Of a stretch of 64,000 bases of DNA, positions 20,392 through 30,175 are shown piece after piece. The position numbers and the translations under genes are program-made. The notes under the pieces are model-generated. The model was not told where the DNA came from. It saw only the letters and a list, made by a program, of their open reading frames with translations, and did no database searches. The DNA is taken from the NCBI GenBank assembly GCA_013823945.1, contig PNMZ01000001.1:434001-498000 (forward strand), in the 5' to 3' direction. Origin of the DNA: a bacterium (lineage in GTDB: Bacteria > Armatimonadota > Fimbriimonadia > Fimbriimonadales > Fimbriimonadaceae). Numbering within the stretch: position 1 is the stretch's first letter; each line of letters opens with the position of its first letter.

Positions 20392-20996
20392 TAGTAACCC
20401 TCCGAGGTCATCACGCGCTCGACCGAAAGCGAACCCAAACCGTTCATCAATTCCTCAATCTCATCCTCGTCGTACCGTGGATCCGTAGCCTCAACACACA
20501 ACACATAGCGATCAGAACTGGCCCGGTTCATACACGCCGCATTGAAGACCGGATGGTGAGGCTTAGGCAAACCGTTGAAGGCGATCATTCCAAAGACCGC
20601 GCCAAACGCTGCGAGCAGAATCGTCAACTCATAAGCCGGCGGGAAGAAGGCCGGGATACTGAATTCCGGCTTACCCCCCACGTTCATCGGATAAGGCAAC
20701 AATCCATTCACCTGCAATGCCGTGTTACTGACCGGAATGCCTTGACTTGTCCACCATTGCAGGAAGTAACCCGCCGCAAATCCCGCAATCCCGTGGAAAA
20801 ACACTACCCATCCAAGCTTGTCATCCTTCCACTCCAGAACATCCGTCAGACCGTGCACCGGAATCGGCGTATAGGCATCAACATCACGGTAGCCAGCGGC
20901 CTTCACCTTTTCTGCCGCTTCCAACAGTGCATCAGAGTTATCAAACTCTGCCACCACACCGTAAGGCTTGGGCGACGTATCGCGTACGTGACTCAT
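20391..20996 (-). CDS. actD: Alternative Complex III subunit D (DUF3341)
   Basis: 201 residues. An N-terminal soluble ferredoxin-like region (YGVVAEFDNSDALLEAAEKV) is followed by two membrane spans (about 68-85 and 122-145), then a soluble tail, the usual DUF3341/ActD layout. It carries no cofactor and tethers the Fe-S/haem arm to the membrane core. It lies between actC and actE with single-base junctions. Confidence 0.92.
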   Translation of the reverse strand: MSHVRDTSPKPYGVVAEFDNSDALLEAAEKVKAAGYRDVDAYTPIPVHGLTDVLEWKDDKLGWVVFFHGIAGFAAGYFLQWWTSQGIPVSNTALQVNGLLPYPMNVGGKPEFSIPAFFPPAYELTILLAAFGAVFGMIAFNGLPKPHHPVFNAACMNRASSDRYVLCVEATDPRYDEDEIEELMNGLGSLSVERVMTSEGY

Positions 20997-22468
20997 TACT
21001 CTGCCCCCTCCTGCGCCGTGGTTGCAAGTTTTCCGTTTTCTTTGTGATCGTGACTGTGCTTGTCGTCATGCTCCATCTGGTGGAGCAACTCTTTCATTTC
21101 AAAGATGTTGATCATGGGCAAGAACCGAATGAAGAGGAACATGAGGAAGAGGAACAATCCAATCGTCCCCGCAAACATCGCGATGTCCCAAAGTGTCGGC
21201 GAGTAGAAACCAAACGAGCCTGGCACATAATCTCGGGTCAACGAGATCGGAATGATGACATATCGCTCGAACCACATCCCTATAGAGATACTCGTCGTCA
21301 CCAGCAATAGAATCTTCATGTTCTGGCGATACTTCGGTACCCACATGAGTTGAGGAATGATCCCGTTGGTGATGATCAATGTCCAGAACGCCCAACTGTA
21401 AGGCGAATCGAACAAGTTATAGCGGTTGTAAAGCAACGCCATTTCGGCTGGCACCCCGCTGTACCAAGCATAAAACACCTCCATGATGTAGCCGTAGAAA
21501 ACGATCAATCCCGTCGCCAGCATGACTTTCGCCATCCAGTCAATGTGCTTCATCGTGATCAAACCCTCCAGCTTGTACCACTTACGAAGCGGTATCGCGA
21601 ACGTCAAAACCATTGCAAATCCCGCAAAGACCGCACCCGCAACAAAGTAGGGTGGGAAGATCGTAACGTTCCATCCGGGGACAATCCCCATCGCAAAGTC
21701 AAAACTAACGACTGTGTGAACAGACAAAACCAGCGGAGTAGAGAGACCCGCCAAGATAATCGAAGCGTGCTCATATCGGTGCCAGTGCTTTGCGCTTCCG
21801 CGCCAGCCCAAACTCACCGCCCCGAAGGCAACCTGCGCAAACTTGCTTTTTGCCCGATCGCGAAGGGTCGCAAAGTCGGGAATCAAACCGACAAACCAGA
21901 ACAAGATCGAAACTGTCGCGTAAGTGGAAACCGCAAAAACGTCCCATACCAATGGACTGCGGAACTGTGGCCACATTGCCAGCCAGTTCGGATACGGCAT
22001 CAACCAATAAGCAACCCACGGTCGCCCCGTGTGCAAGAGCGGGTAAATCCCCGCGCACATGACGGCAAAAATCGTCATCGCTTCCGCAAACCGGTTGATC
22101 GAGTTGCGCCATTTCTGCCGCAACAACAAGAGAACTGCTGAAATCAACGTTCCTGCGTGACCAATACCGATCCACCAAACGAAGTTGATAATGTCAAAGC
22201 CCCAGCCAACCGGCTGGTTATTCCCCCAAACTCCGATCCCGTTCCAAACGAGCATCACGATCGAGAGCAACAAAACGTTGAGCAACAGGAACCCAAGTCC
22301 GAAGGCGATTTGCCACGGGCTCGTCATCAGCCCCTTAATCGGGGTCTTGATCGCCGGCTCGTTGTGCGTCGCCGGATTCAGGATGATATCGCCGATTGTC
22401 GCATCAAGCGACGCATTGGTGTGGTGTCCAACCAGCAGTTCCTTATCAACGGGTGGGTTATTCGCCAT
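20996..22468 (-). CDS. actC: Alternative Complex III subunit C (NrfD-like membrane subunit)
   Basis: 490 residues with about ten spans, of the NrfD/PsrC family. It holds the menaquinol-binding site of ACIII. The N-terminal region carries the linker GLMTSPWQIAFGLGF, and the membrane core carries IGIGHAGTLISAVLLLLRQ. A histidine-rich C-terminus (HDDKHSHDHKE) is a local oddity of unknown role. Stop and start share a base with actD and actB. Confidence 0.95.
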   Translation of the reverse strand: MANNPPVDKELLVGHHTNASLDATIGDIILNPATHNEPAIKTPIKGLMTSPWQIAFGLGFLLLNVLLLSIVMLVWNGIGVWGNNQPVGWGFDIINFVWWIGIGHAGTLISAVLLLLRQKWRNSINRFAEAMTIFAVMCAGIYPLLHTGRPWVAYWLMPYPNWLAMWPQFRSPLVWDVFAVSTYATVSILFWFVGLIPDFATLRDRAKSKFAQVAFGAVSLGWRGSAKHWHRYEHASIILAGLSTPLVLSVHTVVSFDFAMGIVPGWNVTIFPPYFVAGAVFAGFAMVLTFAIPLRKWYKLEGLITMKHIDWMAKVMLATGLIVFYGYIMEVFYAWYSGVPAEMALLYNRYNLFDSPYSWAFWTLIITNGIIPQLMWVPKYRQNMKILLLVTTSISIGMWFERYVIIPISLTRDYVPGSFGFYSPTLWDIAMFAGTIGLFLFLMFLFIRFLPMINIFEMKELLHQMEHDDKHSHDHKENGKLATTAQEGAE

Positions 22469-25400
22469 TAGTGGGCCTCCTCCTGCACAAGGCTCGGATG
22501 GGGATTCGTGACCCGACTCAAATAAGTCGTCCGTGGTCGAGTGTTCAATTCCTCAAGCATCAAGTAATTCCGTTTATCGCTTCGACTCACCGACACCGCG
22601 TTCTCCTTCTTGCGCATATCACCAAAAATGATCGCGCCGCTCGGACACGCCGCCTGGCAAGCCGTCACCACTTCACCGTCTGCAATCTGCCGATCATCCC
22701 GCTTTGCCTCAATGCGCTTGTGGTTGATTCGCTGAACGCAGTAGGTGCACTTCTCCATGACCCCACGGTAACGTACCGTTACATCAGGGTTCTGCAACAT
22801 CTTCAAAACCGGAACGTTATCCGCTCTCTGACTGAAGTGGAAGAAGTTAAACCGCCGAACTTTGTACGGACAGTTGTTCGAGCAGTACCGTGTTCCAACG
22901 CACCGGTTGTAAACCATCTGATTCAAACCTTCGTGACTGTGAACCGTCGCCGCAACCGGACAAACCGGCTCACAAGGTGCTTGCTCGCAATGCATACACG
23001 TCACCGGCTGAACCAAAATCGGCGGATTGTCTTTATCCAAGCTGTTTCCGGTGCCTTTGTAATACCGGTCAACCCGAATCCAGTGCATCTCCCGGCCTTT
23101 CATGACCTGCTCCTTGCCAACTGTCGGAATGTTATTCTCGGCCTGGCAAGCTGTCACACAAGCATTGCAACCCGTACAAAGCCCAAGGTCAATTGTCATT
23201 GCCCACTGGTAGTTATCTTTCGCGTCGTCTTTGAAGTCAGTCCCCGGGTAAAGGCTCATTTTCTTGCCTTCGCCAAACTCATTCCAATCGCGATCATAAC
23301 CAGCGTGCTCGTGGTGGTGCTTCCCAAACGGATGCCCTTCCTCAAGCTCTTTCAAAGTCGTCATCTTGACCACTTCACGGTCTTTATCAACCTGGGAGAC
23401 ATCAATTGTGTTGTGGTGCTGAACATTCGCCAGGACATACTCTTTGCCCGACTTCTTCACTTCAACCCCGCTCACCCAGTGACTATTCGTTGAAGGCCGA
23501 AGCAGATTGGCATTGAACCCACCGCCCATCTTTTCGCCCTTCGCCGTACCAAAATCACCCGCGACGGTGCGGCCGTATCCCATGTGAAGGACAACGACAT
23601 CGTCCGCCTGCCCAAGATTCACCCAGACCGGAACCTCCAACTTCTGGTTACCGACTGTAACCTCTGCCATGTCCGCCTTACCGTAGAACGGAATGACACC
23701 CGCAACTTTGCGCTCATTAGGAGCCAAGATTCCGAGCTTTTTCGCCGTTGCCGCACTCATGAGCAGCGCGTTATCCCATGTCAAATTTGTTACCGGCTTA
23801 GGAGTCTCCTGAAGCCACATATTGTTCGCGTATCGACCGTCCCCAATCATCGGATCAGGAAGAATCAAAAGCTCAATTCCGCTTGCTTGGCCCGTATTCA
23901 GCGAACCGAGCAGGTTCTCCGTTACTGTAACCGTAGCCGCTGGTGCCGGAGCGCCATAAAAGCCTCGCGCCAAAATCTCGTTCCAATTCCCACCGCCCGA
24001 CAGTTCAGCGGTTCGCTTAACAATTTCCAGCGGGATCGCCGTGTCACCAATGAGCTTATCCAGCACATGCAATGCTGACCGACCTTCATAAATCGGCTCA
24101 ATAATCGGTTGAGTGATCGTGACCGTGCCGTCCATCGCGACTCCGTCACCCCAAGCTTCCAAGAAGTGCGTTTCCGGGAGCACGTAATCCATGTACTTCG
24201 ACGATTCGCACTTGTGACTGCTCAAATGAGCCTTCATCGTCACTTTGCCGAGTGCTTCAACAAAATTCACCGATGGTGGCAGGTCATAAACCGGATTTCC
24301 GCTGAGAACGAGCAAAACTGAAACTTGGTTCGCGTTCATCGCAGTCACCAAGTTCTCAATATCCTTGCCGTGATCCGCCGGAATGGGTTGCGGATCAACG
24401 ATGAACTTCACCGCCTCACCCGCGCCACCACTCAAAAATTGATTTACCGCAATCACTGCCGCCTGAACTGCCGCCGGCAAATGCGACCCTGCCACCAGTG
24501 CACTTCGCGCTCCTGCTTTTCGCAAATCTTCCACGACGGCATCAATCGCCTTCTTTTCGACCGTACTCGGCAATGTCGAACTTGCCGCTCCCGGCACTCC
24601 TAGCGAGCTTGCAATCGCCTGAACAATCGCCAACATCTCACTTGGCTTAACCCGGAACCGGTGATCTGATGCCAAACCCGTTGTCTGCGGATGGCTCTCA
24701 AAAGCATAAACCCGACTCATCGAGCTATTGGGCACTCGGCGCGTCGCAAAATCTCGGCTATACCGAATCGACATCGGGCCGGAATACAGTACATCTGAAT
24801 CCAGGGAAACAACAACGTCTGCCTTGGTGAAATCATAAACCGGAACAAAATTCCCACCGAGAGCCAATCTCGCCGCTTCTCTCGCCGCATCATGGTTGAC
24901 TGCTTCGTACTGGAACCATTGCAACTGCGGCCAAATTTTCTTCATCTCGCCCGCAAGCCGTGCAACGCTCGGCGAATTGACTGTTCCCGAAAGAACCGCA
25001 ATTCCTGCACCCTTTTCTGTGGCCCGCATCGCTTCTTCAATCTTGATCAAAGCATCGTTCCAACCCACAGGAGTTCCCTTGAACGTCGGATTCTTCAAGC
25101 GATCAGGATCATACAGATTCAGAATTTCTGCCGAAAGCTTAGAGTCAATCGAACCTAAACTTGCGCTGTGTAGGGGGTTACCATCCACCCGCACCGGTCG
25201 ACCGTCCACTTGGTCAGCAATCAAACCAACCGAATAGCCGTCCTTCATCCCCGCCGTGGCAAATTGCTTACGCAACCCGGAAACTGCTCCTTCAGGCTGC
25301 TGAACAAACGGAATAATCTTTCGAGCGGGTTGATACCGACATCCTGTCAACCCTGCAAGTGCCGCCGCCGCTCCCATCAACTTCAAAACATCCCGTCGAG

Positions 25401-25536
25401 GAAGCCCTTTTAAGCTCTCTCGATCAGGAAATTCGTCCGCCGCCCAAGGCTCAACCACCTCAGGTGTTTCGAAATGTTCCAACCCCTTGTAAAAGGTCAC
25501 ATTCGATCCGTTGTTTTTTTCGCTTGACTTACCCAT
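22468..25536 (-). CDS. actB: Alternative Complex III subunit B (molybdopterin-like domain plus Fe-S domain)
   Basis: 1022 residues. A twin-arginine signal (LPRRDVLKLMGAAAALAG) lies near residues 44-60. A long molybdopterin-oxidoreductase-like domain (about 75-720), which in ACIII binds no Mo cofactor, is followed by a four-cluster ferredoxin domain (about 750-980). The latter has CTGCNACVTAC, CMHCEQAPCEPVCP, CVGTRYCSNNCPYK and CTYCVQ ... CQAACPSG. The protein would be exported folded and passes electrons from quinol to the ActA haems. It overlaps actC at one base. Confidence 0.95.
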   Translation of the reverse strand: MGKSSEKNNGSNVTFYKGLEHFETPEVVEPWAADEFPDRESLKGLPRRDVLKLMGAAAALAGLTGCRYQPARKIIPFVQQPEGAVSGLRKQFATAGMKDGYSVGLIADQVDGRPVRVDGNPLHSASLGSIDSKLSAEILNLYDPDRLKNPTFKGTPVGWNDALIKIEEAMRATEKGAGIAVLSGTVNSPSVARLAGEMKKIWPQLQWFQYEAVNHDAAREAARLALGGNFVPVYDFTKADVVVSLDSDVLYSGPMSIRYSRDFATRRVPNSSMSRVYAFESHPQTTGLASDHRFRVKPSEMLAIVQAIASSLGVPGAASSTLPSTVEKKAIDAVVEDLRKAGARSALVAGSHLPAAVQAAVIAVNQFLSGGAGEAVKFIVDPQPIPADHGKDIENLVTAMNANQVSVLLVLSGNPVYDLPPSVNFVEALGKVTMKAHLSSHKCESSKYMDYVLPETHFLEAWGDGVAMDGTVTITQPIIEPIYEGRSALHVLDKLIGDTAIPLEIVKRTAELSGGGNWNEILARGFYGAPAPAATVTVTENLLGSLNTGQASGIELLILPDPMIGDGRYANNMWLQETPKPVTNLTWDNALLMSAATAKKLGILAPNERKVAGVIPFYGKADMAEVTVGNQKLEVPVWVNLGQADDVVVLHMGYGRTVAGDFGTAKGEKMGGGFNANLLRPSTNSHWVSGVEVKKSGKEYVLANVQHHNTIDVSQVDKDREVVKMTTLKELEEGHPFGKHHHEHAGYDRDWNEFGEGKKMSLYPGTDFKDDAKDNYQWAMTIDLGLCTGCNACVTACQAENNIPTVGKEQVMKGREMHWIRVDRYYKGTGNSLDKDNPPILVQPVTCMHCEQAPCEPVCPVAATVHSHEGLNQMVYNRCVGTRYCSNNCPYKVRRFNFFHFSQRADNVPVLKMLQNPDVTVRYRGVMEKCTYCVQRINHKRIEAKRDDRQIADGEVVTACQAACPSGAIIFGDMRKKENAVSVSRSDKRNYLMLEELNTRPRTTYLSRVTNPHPSLVQEEAH

Positions 25537-25569
25537 GTCGTCGGTTAAATTCCTTCCTCAAATCTCCAA

Positions 25570-26388
25570 TTAGCGGTGACACACCCAGCAGTCCGTGAGC
25601 TGCGAAACATTCACCCCTCGCTCCTGCATCAACTTGTAACCCTCGTGAATCTTGTCGTTTGGCAAATGCTGTGTGTGGCCCTTACTGATGCGCCACTCAG
25701 TATCCGTTAGCTTTTCACCCGCCGCAATCTTGCGATAAAGCTCAAAAATCTGTTCGCGTGGACTCAAAACGTTGGCGTGATCGCCTTCATGTCCGTGATC
25801 GTCACCGTGGTCACCTGCCGGAGCATCGCCGTGTGATTCCGAACCCGAAGCTTTGACATCAATCATGTACTTCTCAGGATTCTTGTGACAATCCAAACAC
25901 CAAGCCATACTGAACGGCTTACCCTTCCAAGTAATCGCCATCTCTTGCACCGCACCGTGGCAGGTGTTGCAACTGATTCCCCGCTTAATGTGAATCGAGT
26001 GGTCAAAGTAAACAAAGTCGGGAACCGCATTGACCTTTGTCCATTCGATCGGCTTACCCGTCGCGTAGCTGTTCCGAACCGGCTCAATCATCGGAGAGTT
26101 AGTCCAAATCTGCGAGTGGCAGCTCATGCACACCTCGGTCGCCGGAACACTTGCGTGGGCCTGCTCTTCAACCGTCGTGTGGCAATAGCGACAGTCAATT
26201 CCAAGTTCCTTAACGTGGTGCTTGTGGCTAAATGGTACGGGCTGATCTATCGGCACCGTCGCCTTCGTGTTTGCTGGTGATCGCGTAATCAATGAACCCG
26301 ATACGAGAAGTACAAGCGGCGCGCCCGCCGCAATCAGCAGCGACGCACTCGCAATCGAATTTGCGTAGGGCTTAAAGATCTGTGCCAT
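25570..26388 (-). CDS. actA: Alternative Complex III subunit A, penta-haem cytochrome c
   Basis: 272 residues. One N-terminal membrane anchor (about 15-33) is followed by five CxxCH sites: CRYCH, CMSCH, CNTCH, CLDCH and, at the extreme C-terminus, CWVCH. Five haems is the normal ActA count. A His/Asp-rich stretch (about 185-205) is an insertion-like linker. The start is ATG at 26388, preceded by GGAGG about 11 bases upstream. It is the first act gene, 78 bases after the ctaA-ctaB fusion. Confidence 0.95.
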   Translation of the reverse strand: MAQIFKPYANSIASASLLIAAGAPLVLLVSGSLITRSPANTKATVPIDQPVPFSHKHHVKELGIDCRYCHTTVEEQAHASVPATEVCMSCHSQIWTNSPMIEPVRNSYATGKPIEWTKVNAVPDFVYFDHSIHIKRGISCNTCHGAVQEMAITWKGKPFSMAWCLDCHKNPEKYMIDVKASGSESHGDAPAGDHGDDHGHEGDHANVLSPREQIFELYRKIAAGEKLTDTEWRISKGHTQHLPNDKIHEGYKLMQERGVNVSQLTDCWVCHR

Positions 26389-26466
26389 AGGTGAAGTGAC
26401 CTCCGTAGTTTTGCATGTTCACACCCGGTTTTTCCGCCCGGGAAACTGGAATGTTTTGTCCTGATT

Positions 26467-28398
26467 TCATATCGTCCACACCCGATCCACTGCGATAACG
26501 ACAAATATCAACGCCAAATAAACCATGGAGTACTTGAAAACCCCCCGTGCGTGCTCCCGATCCATTCGCTTCCACAAACCCGCACACTGCGACAACAACC
26601 CTAGGTTCAAAAGACCCGCCCCGATCCCATAAATCCAACCCGCTTGCCCCTGAACAAGAGGAATCAGACAAAGCAAAACCGTAATGACAGCATAAAGTCC
26701 GATCTGCATCACCGTAACACGATCACCTTTCACCACTGGCAACATCGGCACCCCTGCCTTCGCGTAATCATCTTTGATCAAGATCGCTAAAGCCCAGAAG
26801 TGAACCGGCGTCCAAGTAAAGATCAAAGCAAACAAGAACCAAGCGTACGGACTTAACTCACCCGTCACTGCCGCATATCCCACCAATGGCGGAAAGGCCC
26901 CCGCCGCCCCCCCAATCACGATGTTTTGCCACGTCCGCCGCTTGAGCCAAAGCGTGTAGACAAACACATAACAAAGCAAACCGCACAGAGCCATCACCGC
27001 CGCAAGCGGGTGGGCACCAAACCAAAGCAACGCCGTAGAAAGAACCGCCAAACTCGCCGCAAAAATCCCCGCCGCCTTATCCGAAACCGCATGAGTTAAC
27101 GTCGGACGCTTGGAAGTCCGCTCCATAGCCTCATCCAAATCTTTCTCGACCAACATATTGAAAGTATTTGCCGCCCCCGCTGACATATAGCCACCCAAGC
27201 AGACAATCACAATCAGTAGGAACGAAGGAGCCCCCCGCGCCCCAATAAACATCGCCGCAACCGTCGTGAAGAGCAACAATGAAATTACTCGTGGCTTGGT
27301 GAGCGCAACGTATGCCTTGATCAAATCCTTGAGCGGGAGTTTTTCCACTTCCGGCTCCTCAACGACTGCGTGGACAACATCCATTCCCTTCGGCATCGAA
27401 TGCACCGCCAGCATGACCAAAGCCATCCAGTTCGCCAAAGCAATCGCCAAGTGAGTGATCTGCATCCACACAGGCGCACTCATGACCAAATTCATTGTCC
27501 CAAAGGCCATCTGGACAACATAAAGCCAAATCGTCCAGTTCCCCCACCGCTGAACTTCTGAATTCTTCTCCCGCCGCTCCATCGCCAGTCGCGCCGTGAA
27601 CAACAAAACCAAACCTGCCGCCATCGCCAAAAGCGGGTGCAGAACTCCTCCCCTCAAAACAGGATGGGCTGAATCTCCCAGGTGCATATTAACCCGATCC
27701 ATAAACGTATTCGCCATGGCAAGTTCTGCGTGGAACGCTGTCTTCCCCATCGCCGAAACCGCCCCCGTCATCCCCAGCAAGAAGAACAAACCAATCGTCC
27801 ACTTGAATGCCGATCCCAGACCACCCTGATTGGCAAAACTCGGCACCCGACCACCACGTGCAAAGTGCGCCATCAATGCGAGTGCCCCCATCAAGGCGAA
27901 CGTATTCATCAAGTGAAGCGGCATCGTCACCGCCCGAGCCGTCGACTTATCTTCGACAACTAAGCTGAACAGAACCAAAATCGCCCCAATCGCCGCTGAA
28001 ATCAAAGTGAAAGCCAAGGCCCCAACTGAAGCTTTCCGAACTGGTGAACCTTTGGGGAACAGTCGGAAAGACCAAATCGCCATCCCCAAAACGCCCAACA
28101 AAAGCAAACCACTCGTCGCGCGATGAGAAAGCTCAATGTAAGTCTTGAGCTGAGCCCCAATCGGTAAGACTCCACCATCACACATCGGCCAACTCGTTCC
28201 GCAACCATCACCGCTCAGAGAAGCTCGAACAAATGCGCCGAACAACACCACAAAAACCGTTGCTACCAACAGATAAAGCGAACCCTTTGCAAATCTCTCT
28301 TTTGCGTTTTCAAGTCGAGTGTCGCTAAATGGAACCGCGTCGTTTCCGTTCCCATCCGCTCGGCGATCAATATCTGAAGCCATTGCGTCAGACCCCAT
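26467..28398 (-). CDS. ctaA-ctaB: Fused haem A synthase (CtaA) - haem O synthase (CtaB)
   Basis: 643 residues holding two normally separate enzymes. Residues about 30-325 are CtaA/COX15-like (eight spans; HRATSGLLLLG and later conserved His segments), which oxidises haem O to haem A. Residues about 345-643 are CtaB/UbiA-like protoheme farnesyltransferase: ALTKPRVISLLL, the N-x3-D-x3-D site (NMLVEKDLDEAMERTSKRP) and DDYAKAGVPMLPVV. Order in the protein is the reverse of pathway order. It heads the respiratory operon. A promoter overlaps the first ATG, so the ATG at 28383 (residue 6) may be the real start. Confidence 0.95.
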   Translation of the reverse strand: MGSDAMASDIDRRADGNGNDAVPFSDTRLENAKERFAKGSLYLLVATVFVVLFGAFVRASLSGDGCGTSWPMCDGGVLPIGAQLKTYIELSHRATSGLLLLGVLGMAIWSFRLFPKGSPVRKASVGALAFTLISAAIGAILVLFSLVVEDKSTARAVTMPLHLMNTFALMGALALMAHFARGGRVPSFANQGGLGSAFKWTIGLFFLLGMTGAVSAMGKTAFHAELAMANTFMDRVNMHLGDSAHPVLRGGVLHPLLAMAAGLVLLFTARLAMERREKNSEVQRWGNWTIWLYVVQMAFGTMNLVMSAPVWMQITHLAIALANWMALVMLAVHSMPKGMDVVHAVVEEPEVEKLPLKDLIKAYVALTKPRVISLLLFTTVAAMFIGARGAPSFLLIVIVCLGGYMSAGAANTFNMLVEKDLDEAMERTSKRPTLTHAVSDKAAGIFAASLAVLSTALLWFGAHPLAAVMALCGLLCYVFVYTLWLKRRTWQNIVIGGAAGAFPPLVGYAAVTGELSPYAWFLFALIFTWTPVHFWALAILIKDDYAKAGVPMLPVVKGDRVTVMQIGLYAVITVLLCLIPLVQGQAGWIYGIGAGLLNLGLLSQCAGLWKRMDREHARGVFKYSMVYLALIFVVIAVDRVWTI

Positions 28399-28426
28399 CT
28401 AACTTCAAAAGGCCTTGGTCTGTCAA
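28397..28426 (-). promoter_or_regulatory. Promoter of the respiratory operon
   Basis: On the minus strand -35 TTGACA (28421-28426), an 18-base spacer and a weak -10 TTAGAT (28397-28402). The predicted start near 28390 lies after the first ATG (28398) and about 7 bases before the second (28383), favouring the second as translation start. The -10 match is poor. Confidence 0.5.
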
Positions 28427-28553
28427 GCGAAACTCGGGACAAACGCCAAAATACTGATAAAAGTTCCCTGTCAGACCCACCTACTTTAGGGCCAGGAATA
28501 GTGACTAAATTTTCCAGATTCAAGTGAACCTGACGAAAAATATCATGAAAAAC

Positions 28554-28582
28554 TTGGACTTTGGTCCGATAATCAGTATCAT
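28554..28582 (+). promoter_or_regulatory. Leaderless-type promoter of the phosphodiester glycosidase gene
   Basis: -35 TTGGAC (28554-28559), 17-base spacer, -10 TATCAT (28577-28582), then 6 bases to the GTG start at 28589. Transcription would begin at or next to the start codon, and no Shine-Dalgarno is present. Confidence 0.55.
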
Positions 28583-28588
28583 ATCACC

Positions 28589-29419
28589 GTGCGATTGATT
28601 CCCTTTCTCGTTGGAACCCTTGCCTCGTCTGCCTGCTTTGCAATGTCAACCGCAGCCGGCGGAGCCGCCGCGCACTTCACTTTCAACGAAGGCGGAAACG
28701 GATTCCATGCCGTCGTGGCGGATATCAAAAATCCCAATATCACCGCCACAACTCAGCTTTCCCCACGCCTAACGAACATCTGGGGCATGCTCGGCAAGTC
28801 CCAACCCGTTGCCGCAATCACCGGAACCTTCTTCGCATACGAAAACCAAAAGCCCGTCGCCGATGTCCTCGTGAACGGTCAACTCAAAGCCACCGGATAC
28901 CGAGGTTCAATCATCGCTGTTGACTGGTACGGCAACGTCAGCATCGTAAATGCGCAAGTCCAAAAGCCATTCGACTACCTTGGCTATCGCTACGCGCTCC
29001 GTGGCGGAGTCCGTGTAGTGGATAAAGGCACAATCGCCCCCAATCCCCGCGCCCAAGGCTTTCGCGACCCCGCAATTTCAGGATCAGCCGCTCGCACCGG
29101 CGTCGGACTCACTGAATCCGGCAAGATCATCCTCCTCGCGACCCGAGAAAAAGTGACTCTCACCACTTTCGGTCGGGCAATGAAAGCCCAAGGTGCTGTT
29201 GATGCAGTCGCCCTTGATGGTGGGGGCTCAACCATGCTGTATTTCAATGGAGATGTCAAGATCAGCCCCAATCGCGGCCTCAACAACCTCTTCCTCATCG
29301 AAAAACGAAGCCCGTTCGACGCCGATTTTCAAAATCACCTCACGCGGATGACCGAGACCCAATCCAAAGGCGCTCTACAAGGCGTCCTTGATTCATATTC
29401 CCGGCCAACCCAGAGGTAG
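28589..29419 (+). CDS. Secreted phosphodiester glycosidase family protein (NAGPA domain)
   Basis: 276 residues from a GTG start. A signal peptide (MRLIPFLVGTLASSACFA) is followed by a NAGPA-type domain: AAITGTFFAYENQKP near residue 72, RTGVGLTESGKIILLA near residue 170 and VALDGGGSTMLYFNG near residue 210. Relatives remove sugars linked by phosphodiester bonds, such as GlcNAc-1-phosphodiester or cell-wall-bound sugars. It probably acts outside the cytoplasm. It leads a plus-strand group with a glycosyltransferase and a methyltransferase, which hints at envelope glycan work. Confidence 0.88.
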   Translation: MRLIPFLVGTLASSACFAMSTAAGGAAAHFTFNEGGNGFHAVVADIKNPNITATTQLSPRLTNIWGMLGKSQPVAAITGTFFAYENQKPVADVLVNGQLKATGYRGSIIAVDWYGNVSIVNAQVQKPFDYLGYRYALRGGVRVVDKGTIAPNPRAQGFRDPAISGSAARTGVGLTESGKIILLATREKVTLTTFGRAMKAQGAVDAVALDGGGSTMLYFNGDVKISPNRGLNNLFLIEKRSPFDADFQNHLTRMTETQSKGALQGVLDSYSRPTQR

Positions 29420-29431
29420 ACTCCCCGAGTC

Positions 29432-30175
29432 TTGGATCGCCCCCACCTCGCCGTGATCATCCCGGCCTATAACGAAGCAGAACGAATCGGCCCCACCCTG
29501 TCCCGAATCGCCGAATATCTCACCAGCTACCCCAAGACATGGAAAGTCACTGTTATCAGCGACGGAAGCCAAGACAACACCAACCAAGTAGTTGAATCAT
29601 TTTCCCAGAGCAACCCCAATTTTTCCCTCCTTGCCTATTCCCCCAACCGTGGCAAGGGGTACGCCGTGCGCCGAGGCATGCTCGAAGTCCAAGCGGATTA
29701 CATCCTCTTCTCCGACGCTGATTTAGCCGCACCAATTGAAGAACTCATCAAGCTCGAAACCGCGATCTCGGAAACAACACCGATTGCCATTGGCTCTCGC
29801 CCTCTTAAAGATTCCAAACTCGAAATCCGCCAACCCTGGTACCGCGAAATGCTCGGCCGAGCATTCAACAAGGCCGTCCAACTTCTTGCCGTTAAAGGAA
29901 TCGATGACACCCAATGCGGTTTCAAAATTTTCCGCAATGATGTCGCAAAAGACATTTTTTCCCGGTGCAAGTTAGACGGATTCGGATTTGATTTCGAGAG
30001 CCTCATCATCGCTCGTGACCTCGGTTATCAAATCGCTGAAGTCCCAATCCGCTGGTCTCACCAAGAAGGCAGCAAAGTCGTCCTCCTTCGCGACGGACCA
30101 CGCATGCTGCGCGACCTGCTAAAAATCCGGGCTTGGGGCAAAACCCGCCGACTCCAAAAACGCGATGAATCCTGA
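29432..30175 (+). CDS. Family 2 glycosyltransferase (DPM1/ALG5-like)
   Basis: 247 residues from a TTG start at 29432. GT-A fold motifs are clear: LAVIIPAYNEAERIGPTL, the VISDGSQDNT donor loop, SDADLAAPIEE with the metal-binding DAD, and DDTQCGFKIFRND. This set matches enzymes that load a sugar onto a polyprenyl or dolichyl phosphate. There is no C-terminal membrane anchor. It follows the glycosidase by 12 bases and overlaps the methyltransferase by 11 bases. Confidence 0.9.
   Translation: MDRPHLAVIIPAYNEAERIGPTLSRIAEYLTSYPKTWKVTVISDGSQDNTNQVVESFSQSNPNFSLLAYSPNRGKGYAVRRGMLEVQADYILFSDADLAAPIEELIKLETAISETTPIAIGSRPLKDSKLEIRQPWYREMLGRAFNKAVQLLAVKGIDDTQCGFKIFRNDVAKDIFSRCKLDGFGFDFESLIIARDLGYQIAEVPIRWSHQEGSKVVLLRDGPRMLRDLLKIRAWGKTRRLQKRDES

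Noticed and set aside
13218-28398. Horizontal transfer of the respiratory operon
   Set aside because: Codon use and base composition look the same as in flanking genes, and no integrase, transposase or repeat borders it.
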